From NCBI GenBank assembly GCA_029237735.1, contig JAQZBU010000035.1:1-37375 (forward strand): a stretch of 37,375 nt of DNA, written 5' to 3'. Shown in pieces: positions 8,864-15,404 of the stretch. The DNA comes from Ramlibacter sp. (GTDB lineage: Bacteria; Pseudomonadota; Gammaproteobacteria; Burkholderiales; Burkholderiaceae_C). Position numbers and translations under genes: made by a program. The notes under the pieces were generated by a model. It worked only from the letters and a program-made list of their open reading frames with translations. It was not told the DNA's origin and ran no database searches. Within the stretch, counting starts at the first letter, position 1. Each line of letters opens with the position of its first letter.

Positions 8864-10126
8864 ATGTCCACGGTTTCACCAGACACCCATCCAGCTTCGA
8901 TCGATTCGCCGTCGATGCGGCATGCCGGGCGGGAGCTCCTGTCGCTGGCGTTGATGGACGCGAGAAATCACACCCTGCATCTTCTTTCGCATTTTGAGCA
9001 GGGGCTCGGCGGGGCAGTCCCGAACCCGCCCGCGTCGGGGCTGGAGCCACCGTCCTGGCTGGCGGGACACATCGGCTGGCTGGCGGAATACTGGATCGGG
9101 CGCAACCCGCAGCGCGCGCTCGGGACCGCTTGCGGCGCCGACGGTGTGCGGCTGGCATCCATCGAGCCGATGGCCGACCGCTGGTTCAACCCGGCGTTGA
9201 ACATGCCGGATTCCCGGTGGGCGCTGGAGTTGCCCGATTACGAGGCGATTCGGGGCTTCATGCTCGAAACGCTGGAGAGCACGCTCGAGTTGCTGGACAA
9301 GACGCCCGATGACGATGCTGCCCTGCATTTTTTCCGGGCAGCGCTGTTCCACGAGGACATGCGCTGCGAGCAGTTCGTGGTGCTGGCACAGGCCTTGGGT
9401 GTGCCGCTCCAGCTGGCGCTTCCGGTGGGGGTGGCGCCGCGCGAGCCGATGCTCGTGCCTGCGGGCCGCTGGATGCTCGGGTCGCAGCCCGGCGGCTTCG
9501 TGTTCGACGTCGAAAAGTGGGCGCACGAGGTGGACGTGCCAGAGTTCGAGATCGATGCCCAGCCGGTCAACTGGGCGCAGTACGTCGAGTTCGTGGACGA
9601 TGGCGGCTACGACCGCGCGGAGCTCTGGCTGCCCCAGGGGTGGGCGTGGCTCGAGCGCGAGGTGGATGGGGAAGGCCGGCGCGGCCCACGATACGTCGAA
9701 CAGATCGGCTCGGCCAGCGGCGCGGTGATGCAGACCCATTTCGGCAAGGCGACGCGCATGTCGGGCAGCCAGAGTGTGATGCACGTGAGCTGGTGGGAAG
9801 CCGATGCCTGGGCCCGGTGGGCCGGGCGCAGGCTGCCGACCGAGGTGGAGTGGGAGATGGCGGCGCACACGGCTGCGCGCCGGGGGTTCCGCTGGGGCGA
9901 CGTGCGCGAATGGACCGCGACGACGTTGCGGCCGTGGCCGGGCTTCACGCCCGATGCCTGGACCTTGCACACCGACTTCCAGGCCCAGCCGCATTTCGGC
10001 AGCGCCCGTGTGCAGCGCGGCGGTTCGTTCGCCGCGCGCTCGCGCATGAAGCACCCGAAGTTCCGCGGCTTCGCACCTCCGGAACGCGACGATGGTTTCG
10101 TGGGATTCAGGACCTGCGCTTTGTAG
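8864..10126 (+). CDS. senA: EgtB/SenA-family nonheme-iron enzyme (selenoneine/ergothioneine-type synthase) with an altered metal site
   Basis: The 420-residue protein has an N-terminal DinB-like half and a C-terminal FGE-sulfatase half, the layout of EgtB-type sulfoxide synthases. Signatures such as GHIGWLAEYWIGRNPQRA and the end GFVGFRTCAL fit best the SenA branch, which joins a selenosugar to hercynine. The iron site of EgtB-type enzymes uses one His plus an HX3H pair. His69 and His163 are present, but the second member of the pair is Arg167 (HEDMR; close relatives as I recall them read HEDMH). The CGC codon is one transition from CAC. Loss of activity or a changed site is possible. No senB, senC or egtD is in the window. 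The start at 8864 has a weak ribosome-binding site; ATG 8915 is an alternative. The 3' end overlaps the convergent regulator by 20 bases. Confidence 0.75.
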   Translation: MSTVSPDTHPASIDSPSMRHAGRELLSLALMDARNHTLHLLSHFEQGLGGAVPNPPASGLEPPSWLAGHIGWLAEYWIGRNPQRALGTACGADGVRLASIEPMADRWFNPALNMPDSRWALELPDYEAIRGFMLETLESTLELLDKTPDDDAALHFFRAALFHEDMRCEQFVVLAQALGVPLQLALPVGVAPREPMLVPAGRWMLGSQPGGFVFDVEKWAHEVDVPEFEIDAQPVNWAQYVEFVDDGGYDRAELWLPQGWAWLEREVDGEGRRGPRYVEQIGSASGAVMQTHFGKATRMSGSQSVMHVSWWEADAWARWAGRRLPTEVEWEMAAHTAARRGFRWGDVREWTATTLRPWPGFTPDAWTLHTDFQAQPHFGSARVQRGGSFAARSRMKHPKFRGFAPPERDDGFVGFRTCAL

Positions 10127-11222
10127 GCTTCTTCTTCGCTCGCGCGAAATCCCACCAGGGCAGCCGGGCCCGCAAGCGGAGGACCTCGCCGCATCGGTCC
10201 GGCTCGTAGCCGGGCAGGGCGGCCAGCAGTGCGCGCCAATCCGGCTCGCGCAGCACGGCGAGCAGTGCCTGCACCGGCGGCTGCTCCAGCGCCGCCTTGA
10301 GGCACACCAGGTAATAGTCTTCCTTGAGCAGCGGCACGAAGTCGAGTCCACGCGACCGTGCAGCAGCTTCGATCCCCAGGCCCACATCGACGGCGCCCGA
10401 TGCGACGGCCTGGGCGACTGCGGCGTGCGAGGGTTCGGACGTGGCGTAGCCCTCGATGGCCGCCGGCGCGATGCCTGACTGGGCGAGGAGTTCCTCGAGC
10501 AGCACGCGCGTGCCGGTGCCCAACGCCCGGTTCACGAAGCGGGCGCGGATGCGCTCCAGATCCGCCAGTGAGCGAAGGCCCAGAGGATTGCCTTGCGCCA
10601 CGATCAACCCCTGCGTACGCTGTGCGAAACCGATCAGTTTGTGACGGCCGGGCTGGAGCAGATGCTGGTAGGTCTGCTGGGCGAGCGTCCCCGGCCCGGG
10701 CAGCCGGGGCGTGTGGAAGCCCGCCATCACGCAGCGGCCTTCGTTGAGTGCGCTGATCGCATCCACGCTGCCGCAAAAACGTACGTCCAGGTGCAGCCGT
10801 GCCTGGGCTGCCGCGTGCTCGCGCAGTGCCGCCAGCGCGTCGTCATGACTCGCAAACAACGCCAGCACATGAGCGGTGTCGTCGAAAGCCACCGCGAACA
10901 CGCGTTCCAGGTCTGCGTGCAACGCTTCGATCTGCGGCGCGAGGCGGGCCTGGGCCTGGCGCTCGGCCCACAGCAGCTTGTCGCCGAACTCCGACAGCCG
11001 CGCCGGCTGTCCCTTGTCCCAGACGATCAAGGTGTGGCCGAGTTCCGCCTCCCAGCGCTTGAGCTCGCCCCACACATGTCGGTACGACAGGCGCATCGCC
11101 TTCGCCGCGCCGGAAATAGAGCCGTGTTCGCGTACGGCGAGCAACAAGTCCATCAGCGCGTTGCGGATGGACTTGCCGCTGCGCTGCGGCGATAGCGAGT
11201 AGGAGAGTTCGACCTTGTGCAC
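10107..11222 (-). CDS. ModE-type winged-helix regulator with PBP-like effector domain (probable tungstate/molybdate sensor)
   Basis: This is a 371-residue transcription factor. Residues about 15-85 form a ModE/LysR-like winged helix (GKSIRNALMDLLLAVREHG, then ISGAAKAMRLSYRHVW, then ELGHTLIVWDKGQPARLSEFG). The remainder resembles the PBP-like domain fused to HTH domains in molybdate-related regulators. I see no TOBE/Mop domain, so ligand sensing is assigned to the PBP-like part by inference. Translation starts at GTG 11222. It is divergent from the tungstate transporter genes, and an inverted repeat in the shared 105-base gap is a plausible operator. The same repeat precedes aorA, so the protein is a good candidate to control both tungstate uptake and the tungsten enzyme. 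Its 3' end overlaps senA by 20 bases. Confidence 0.85.
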   Translation of the reverse strand: MHKVELSYSLSPQRSGKSIRNALMDLLLAVREHGSISGAAKAMRLSYRHVWGELKRWEAELGHTLIVWDKGQPARLSEFGDKLLWAERQAQARLAPQIEALHADLERVFAVAFDDTAHVLALFASHDDALAALREHAAAQARLHLDVRFCGSVDAISALNEGRCVMAGFHTPRLPGPGTLAQQTYQHLLQPGRHKLIGFAQRTQGLIVAQGNPLGLRSLADLERIRARFVNRALGTGTRVLLEELLAQSGIAPAAIEGYATSEPSHAAVAQAVASGAVDVGLGIEAAARSRGLDFVPLLKEDYYLVCLKAALEQPPVQALLAVLREPDWRALLAALPGYEPDRCGEVLRLRARLPWWDFARAKKKPTKRRS

Positions 11223-11251
11223 GCGGGCAAGTATCCCGCATGGAAGCGCAT

Positions 11252-11279
11252 CGAGCTATGCACCTCGGTTCATAGCTCG
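11252..11279. promoter_or_regulatory. Candidate ModE-like operator between the regulator gene and tupB
   Basis: CGAGCTATG (11252-11260) and CATAGCTCG (11271-11279) form a perfect 9-bp inverted repeat with a 10-base spacer. The CTAT-N12-ATAG spacing equals that of the E. coli ModE box as I recall it (CGTTAT-N12-ATAACG). It lies 30 bases upstream of the regulator GTG and 49 bases upstream of tupB. The inner 22 bp recur upstream of aorA with 16 of 22 positions identical. Confidence 0.75.
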
Positions 11280-11327
11280 CTAGACCCGATGGGCCGGGGC
11301 GGGCCCTGCCTATAGGATTGGGGGAGC

Positions 11328-12062
11328 ATGAACACTTTTTCAGAGAGCGCAGCAACCGCGCTCGCGCTGATCGCCGGGCTCGACCCGGTGCTGCTCTCCA
11401 TCGTTGCCCGCTCGCTGGCCGTCAGCGCCAGTGCCTGCGTCCTCGCCTGCGCCGGGGGGCTGGTGCTCGGTGCATGGCTGGGCGTCGCGAGATTCCCGGG
11501 CCGGGGCGCGTTGCTCACCGTGCTCAACACCTTGCTGGCGCTGCCATCCGTGGTGGTGGGGCTGGTCATCTACCTGCTGCTGTCACGGTCCGGCCCGCTG
11601 GGATTCCTGGGATGGCTGTTCTCGTTCAAGGCCATGGTGCTGGCGCAGACGGTGCTGGTGCTGCCCGTCGTCGCCGCGCTGACGCGACAGGTGGTGGAAG
11701 ACGTGGACCGCGCGCACGGGGAGCAACTCACCTCGCTTGGCGCCGGCCGCCTGTTGCGCGCGATGCTGCTGGCGTGGGACGAGCGATATGCGCTGCTCAC
11801 CGTGGTGATCGCGTCATTCGGCCGCGCAATTTCGGAAGTGGGCGCGGTGATGATCGTGGGCGGCAACATCGATGGCTTCACCCGGGTCATGACCACCGCC
11901 ATCGCGCTGGAAACGAGCAAGGGCGATTTGCCGCTGGCGCTGGCGCTGGGCATCGTGCTGCTTGGCGTGGTTCTGGCGCTCAATGCGCTGATCGCGGCGG
12001 TGCGCCGCTGGCGCGTTGGCGGAAAAGACCAGCCGCTGCTGCTGGAGGGCGCACCGGGATGA
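11328..12062 (+). CDS. tupB: Tungstate ABC transporter, permease subunit
   Basis: This is an inner-membrane permease of a TupABC-type tungstate importer, 244 residues with five to six hydrophobic segments (for example SVVVGLVIYLLLS, AMVLAQTVLVLPVVAAL and LPLALALGIVLLGVVLALNAL). The cytoplasmic coupling segment contains RAISEVGAVMIVGGNIDG, typical of TupB and WtpB-like permeases. The start ATG 11328 has GGGGGAG ending only one base upstream, which is unusually close. A TATAGG hexamer at 11311-11316 would put transcription start very near the ATG, so a very short leader is possible. It is first in a tupB-tupC-tupA operon, the reverse of the more common order in which the binding protein comes first. 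Confidence 0.92.
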   Translation: MNTFSESAATALALIAGLDPVLLSIVARSLAVSASACVLACAGGLVLGAWLGVARFPGRGALLTVLNTLLALPSVVVGLVIYLLLSRSGPLGFLGWLFSFKAMVLAQTVLVLPVVAALTRQVVEDVDRAHGEQLTSLGAGRLLRAMLLAWDERYALLTVVIASFGRAISEVGAVMIVGGNIDGFTRVMTTAIALETSKGDLPLALALGIVLLGVVLALNALIAAVRRWRVGGKDQPLLLEGAPG

Positions 12063-12120
12063 GCCGCCCGGCCGCTCCGAAGGCTCATGGCACCGCAGCC
12101 CGCAGGGCGGAGGTTATCCA

Positions 12121-12822
12121 GTGACCGGGCTTGTCCAACTGCATGCGGTCGGCGTGCGCTATGGCGGCGTGCAGGCCCTTCACGGCGTAAACCTGCGCGT
12201 CGCGGCGGGCGAGCGGCTGGCGCTGGTGGGCGCCAACGGCAGCGGCAAGAGCACGCTGCTGCGCGTTCTGCACGGCCTGGTGTCCCCAACGCGCGGCTCG
12301 GTCCTGCGCGACAGCGCGGCGCGGCAGGCGATGGTGTTCCAGCGGCCGCACATGCTGCGCCTCTCCGCTCTGAACAACGTGGCCCTCGCCCTGTGGATCC
12401 GTGGAACGGGCTGGAAGCAGGCGAGACAACTCGCATCGCAGGCGCTGGGTCGCGTCGGCCTCGGGGACGCGGCGCCACGCAACGCGCGGACGCTGTCGGG
12501 CGGCCAGCAGCAGCGGCTGGCGCTCGCGCGTGCCTGGAGCCTGGGGCCGGACCTGCTGTTCCTGGACGAGCCGACGTCGAGCCTGGACCCGAATGCCAAG
12601 CGCGAGGTGGAGGCGTTGATGGGCGAATTCGCGCAAGGCGGCACGACGCTGGTCTTCGCCAGTCACAACCTGGGGCAGGTCAAGCGCCTGGCGACGCGCG
12701 TGGTCTACCTGGAGCAGGGCCGCGTGCTGGCAGACCTGCCGGTACACGATTTTTTCAACGGCTCGCGGCTGGGTGAGACCTCGCGCGAAGCCGACTTGTT
12801 CATCAAAGGAGAATTGGCTTGA
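12121..12822 (+). CDS. tupC: Tungstate ABC transporter, ATP-binding subunit
   Basis: This 233-residue ABC ATPase energises tungstate import. Motifs in order are Walker A GANGSGKST, Q-loop MVFQRPHML, signature LSGGQQQRLALARA, Walker B LLFLDEPTSSLDP and switch His FASHN. The start is GTG at 12121, chosen because GGCGGAGG lies 8 bases upstream and the protein then begins directly with a normal ABC N-terminus (VTGLVQLHAVGVRYGG); the open frame further upstream overlaps tupB and has no family character. The stop overlaps the TTG start of tupA by four bases, so the two are translationally coupled. Confidence 0.93.
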   Translation: MTGLVQLHAVGVRYGGVQALHGVNLRVAAGERLALVGANGSGKSTLLRVLHGLVSPTRGSVLRDSAARQAMVFQRPHMLRLSALNNVALALWIRGTGWKQARQLASQALGRVGLGDAAPRNARTLSGGQQQRLALARAWSLGPDLLFLDEPTSSLDPNAKREVEALMGEFAQGGTTLVFASHNLGQVKRLATRVVYLEQGRVLADLPVHDFFNGSRLGETSREADLFIKGELA

Positions 12823-13628
12823 GCATCACATGGACCCGCGCTGCCTGCATCGGCATCGCCATGGCATTCACGGCCGGCGCAGCGATGGCGCAATCCATCA
12901 CCATGGCTTCCACCACGTCGACCGAGCAATCGGGCCTGTTCGGCTACCTCCTCCCGGAGTTCAAGAAGGCCACGGGGCTGGACGTCAAGGTGGTGGCGGT
13001 CGGCACGGGGCAGGCCATCGATACGGCTCGGCGTGGCGACGCGGATGTGCTTTTCGTGCACGACCAGGCGGCCGAGGAAAAGTTCGTCTCCGAAGGCGGC
13101 GCGGTGAAGCGCTGGCCCGTGATGTACAACGACTTCGTGCTGGTCGGACCGAAGAGCGACCCGGCCGGCATCCGCGGCGAGGACATCGTCGCAGCGCTGA
13201 AGAAAATTTCAGCCGCCAACGCGCCGTTCATCTCTCGAGGCGACAAGAGCGGCACCCACGCCGCCGAGCTGCGCTACTGGGCGCAATCCGGCCTGGCCGC
13301 CAACAAGGGAAGCGGCTACAAGGAATGCGGCTGCGGCATGGGCCCGGCGTTGAACATCGGCAGCTCGGCCAACGGCTATGTGCTGGCCGACCGCGGCACC
13401 TGGCTCAGCTTCAAGAATCGGGGCGATCTGGCCGTGCTGGTCGAAGGCGACACCCGGTTGTTCAATCAGTACGGTGTGATGGTAGTGAACCCGGCGAAGC
13501 ACCCGCACGTGAAGGCCGCCGATGCCCAGAAGTTCGTCGACTGGGTGACAGGGCCGGCGGGACAGGCGGCCATCGCCTCCTACAAGATCAACGGAAAGCA
13601 GCTGTTCTTCCCGAACGCCGACCGGTAG
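12819..13628 (+). CDS. tupA: Tungstate ABC transporter, periplasmic binding protein
   Basis: The 269-residue protein is the high-affinity tungstate-binding component. The N-terminus is a Sec signal peptide ending AGAAMA, followed by the TupA hallmark MASTTSTEQSGLFGYLLP, whose TTTS/TTST segment lines the oxyanion site in characterised TupA proteins. Other conserved stretches are FVHDQAAEEKFVSEG, FISRGDKSGTH and YKECGCGMGPALNIG. The start is the rare codon TTG at 12819; an AAGGAG eight bases upstream and a four-base overlap with the tupC stop support it. It is last in the operon and converges on the GAF regulator with only 11 bases between the stop codons. The TTST motif, together with the nearby tungsten enzyme, favours tungstate over molybdate. 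Confidence 0.93.
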   Translation: MSITWTRAACIGIAMAFTAGAAMAQSITMASTTSTEQSGLFGYLLPEFKKATGLDVKVVAVGTGQAIDTARRGDADVLFVHDQAAEEKFVSEGGAVKRWPVMYNDFVLVGPKSDPAGIRGEDIVAALKKISAANAPFISRGDKSGTHAAELRYWAQSGLAANKGSGYKECGCGMGPALNIGSSANGYVLADRGTWLSFKNRGDLAVLVEGDTRLFNQYGVMVVNPAKHPHVKAADAQKFVDWVTGPAGQAAIASYKINGKQLFFPNADR

Positions 13629-13639
13629 GGCCTGCCCGG

Positions 13640-14731
13640 CTATTTGCTGCTGCCGAGCTTGCGGTACACGGTCGCTCGGCTGATGCCCAAGGCCTTGGCG
13701 GCCTGCTGCACGTTGCCGTGGGCCTCGGCAACCGCGGTGCGGATCAGCGAGATCTCCGCGTCGCGCAAGGCGACGCGCGGCGCCACGGGCGCGATGGCCT
13801 GGCCCGCAAGCTGCGGCAGCGCGAGCAGACGCAGGCCCGACCAAAGAGGTACTTCAACGGGCGCCTGGGGGGTGTTGTGGCGGGCCCTGTCGAAAAAGGG
13901 CTGCCACGGCCGAGCGAACAATTCGCTGCAATGCGCCGTGCCGGCGGCCAGCTGCGGCACCATCTGCCGGGCTGCGTCGTTGCTGCCTTTCACCCAGCCG
14001 TCGGCATCGAGGCAGACCAGGCCATCGTCCTCGTTGCCGAGCGAACGCCCAGGCCAGTTCATCCGCAGCAGCAGGGCGTGGGGCACGGCCAGCACCAGCG
14101 CGTTCTCGATGCTGCGCGCCGATTGCGCGACCAGGTGCTTGAGTTCCGGCCGCTCGGAGGCGTTAATGCCGGTGAGATCCAGCATGCCGATGCACCGGCC
14201 GTCCGGGCCGAAGAGCGGCGCCCCGGCGCAGCTGTACACGGCGGTGTCGTTGAAGAAGTGTTCGCCGCGGTGCAACCACACCGGTTGCAATTCCGCGAGG
14301 GCCGCGCCGATGGCCGAGGTGCCGACGCTGCGCTCGGACAGGTCCACCCCGATTCGCGTGATCGCCTCGGCGTGGCGGTCGCTGTGGTCGATCGGCCCGT
14401 GGGTGTCGATAACGACACCCTGGCCGTCGGTCAGGATGGCGAAATAGCGAGTGCTGGCGAGGGCGCGGGATAGACGGTCCAGCACCGGCCGCGCCGCCAG
14501 CACCAGCGGCTGGTTGGCTTCCAGCACGCGCCGGCGGGCCACCGCCGAAACCATGTCGAAGCCCAGGCGCTGTTCGGGCCGCCGGCCGGCCGCGAGGCAG
14601 CGGCGCCACGACCTTTCGATCCAGGACTCGACGGCCGACTGGCCGCTGCCGGCGCCGTGCATCACGGAACGGCGCGCGGAATCGATCAGCGCGAGCCGGT
14701 CTCGGGGTGGCGGTATCAAGGAGCCAGACAT
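13640..14731 (-). CDS. GAF/PAS-like and Fis-type HTH regulator without AAA+ domain (AcoR-like)
   Basis: This is a 363-residue regulator related to AcoR-type activators. The N-terminal part (WIERSWRRCLAAG, then RRVLEANQPLVLAARPVLDRL) and the GAF domain (VGTSAIGAALAELQPVWLHR, then GMLDLTGINASE) match that family. The chain then passes through a PAS-like segment straight to a Fis-type helix-turn-helix (NVQQAAKALGISRATVYRK). The AAA+ domain with its GAFTGA loop is absent, so direct sigma54 activation is not expected. The start ATG 14731 is preferred over the upstream GTG 14839 because family similarity begins there, although its ribosome-binding site is weak. It is divergent from aorA, which suggests that it controls aor in response to an aldehyde, alcohol or related metabolite. 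This role is inferred. Confidence 0.86.
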   Translation of the reverse strand: MSGSLIPPPRDRLALIDSARRSVMHGAGSGQSAVESWIERSWRRCLAAGRRPEQRLGFDMVSAVARRRVLEANQPLVLAARPVLDRLSRALASTRYFAILTDGQGVVIDTHGPIDHSDRHAEAITRIGVDLSERSVGTSAIGAALAELQPVWLHRGEHFFNDTAVYSCAGAPLFGPDGRCIGMLDLTGINASERPELKHLVAQSARSIENALVLAVPHALLLRMNWPGRSLGNEDDGLVCLDADGWVKGSNDAARQMVPQLAAGTAHCSELFARPWQPFFDRARHNTPQAPVEVPLWSGLRLLALPQLAGQAIAPVAPRVALRDAEISLIRTAVAEAHGNVQQAAKALGISRATVYRKLGSSK

Positions 14732-14770
14732 GGCGGGATTCTGCCCGTTTTGGGGTGGGGGACCGTTGAG

Positions 14771-14789
14771 TTGTCTCAAGTTGAGAATA
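14771..14789. promoter_or_regulatory. Palindromic site in the aor control region, candidate GAF/Fis-regulator operator
   Basis: TTGTCTCAA at 14771-14779 and TTGAGAATA at 14781-14789 form an imperfect inverted repeat around one central G, with seven of nine positions complementary. Another TTGAG lies at 14766-14770. The TGTCTCAA/TTGAGA half-sites are of the kind bound by Fis-type activators. It lies 40 bases from the regulator start and about 65 bases upstream of the ModE-like box. Confidence 0.5.
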
Positions 14790-14854
14790 AACCCGCGTAC
14801 GCAGGGAAGGCAAGGGTTATTACTAGAGCGCTGCAACACCCCTGCTCCAAAATG

Positions 14855-14876
14855 GCTATGCAGTTATTTTCATAGC
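14855..14876. promoter_or_regulatory. Candidate ModE-like operator upstream of aorA
   Basis: GCTATGCA and TTCATAGC flank a 6-base spacer, giving the same two 8-base half-sites as the box upstream of tupB. It ends 39 bases before the aorA start. The identical half-sites, orientation and spacing argue that one regulator binds both places, most simply the ModE-type protein encoded at 10107-11222. Confidence 0.75.
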
Positions 14877-14915
14877 AACGGCGCGTCCGCGCGCCATCAC
14901 CCCAGGAGAGCGCAC

Positions 14916-15392
14916 ATGCAAAAGGTGCTGCACATCAACGCCGACAAGTGCACAGGCTGCCTGCAATGCGAGATGGCCTGTTCGTTCGAGAACTACGGAA
15001 CATTCGCGACGGCCAAATCGCGCATCAAGGTCTTTGACTTCCATCACACCGGCAAGAAGGTGCCCTACACCTGCACCCAGTGCGATGAGGCGTGGTGCCT
15101 GCACGCGTGCCCCGTCGAGGCGATCACCATCGACAAGCTGACCGGCGCCAAGGTGGTGAACGACACCACGTGCGTGGGCTGCAAGGTGTGCACCATCGCC
15201 TGCCCGTTCGGCACGGTGAATTACGTGCAGGAAACCGGCAAGGTTCAGAAATGCGACCTGTGCGGCGGCGAGCCGGCTTGTGCCGACGCGTGCCCCACCG
15301 GCGCGATCACCTACATCGACGCCAACTGGACGGGCCTGGGCAAGATGCAGGCCTGGGCCGACAAGCTTGGCAACCAACCCTCAGCAGCCTAA
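14916..15392 (+). CDS. aorA: Aldehyde oxidoreductase iron-sulfur subunit (ferredoxin-like, four [4Fe-4S])
   Basis: The 158-residue protein carries sixteen motif cysteines in four groups: CTGCLQCEMAC, CTQCDEAWCLHACP, CVGCKVCTIACP and CDLCGGEPACADACP. This is enough for four [4Fe-4S] clusters, as in the electron-transfer subunit of the tungsten aldehyde oxidoreductase of Aromatoleum aromaticum. It would pass electrons between the tungsten subunit and the FAD subunit. The start ATG 14916 is preceded by CCAGGAGAG and gives MQKVLHINADKC; the longer open frame upstream crosses the promoter region and the divergent regulator. It is first in an operon with aorB, 12 bases downstream. Expression is likely controlled through the two palindromes upstream. 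Confidence 0.93.
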   Translation: MQKVLHINADKCTGCLQCEMACSFENYGTFATAKSRIKVFDFHHTGKKVPYTCTQCDEAWCLHACPVEAITIDKLTGAKVVNDTTCVGCKVCTIACPFGTVNYVQETGKVQKCDLCGGEPACADACPTGAITYIDANWTGLGKMQAWADKLGNQPSAA

Positions 15393-15404
15393 AGGAGAAA
15401 CATC

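Noticed and set aside
12773-14473. 566-codon plus-strand frame across tupA and the GAF regulator
   Set aside because: It runs through tupA in a different frame and then antisense to the regulator; both real genes have strong family motifs.
14732-14915. Sigma54 (-24/-12) promoter for aorA
   Set aside because: No GG-N10-GC element in suitable context was found by eye, and the adjacent regulator lacks the AAA+ domain needed for sigma54 activation.
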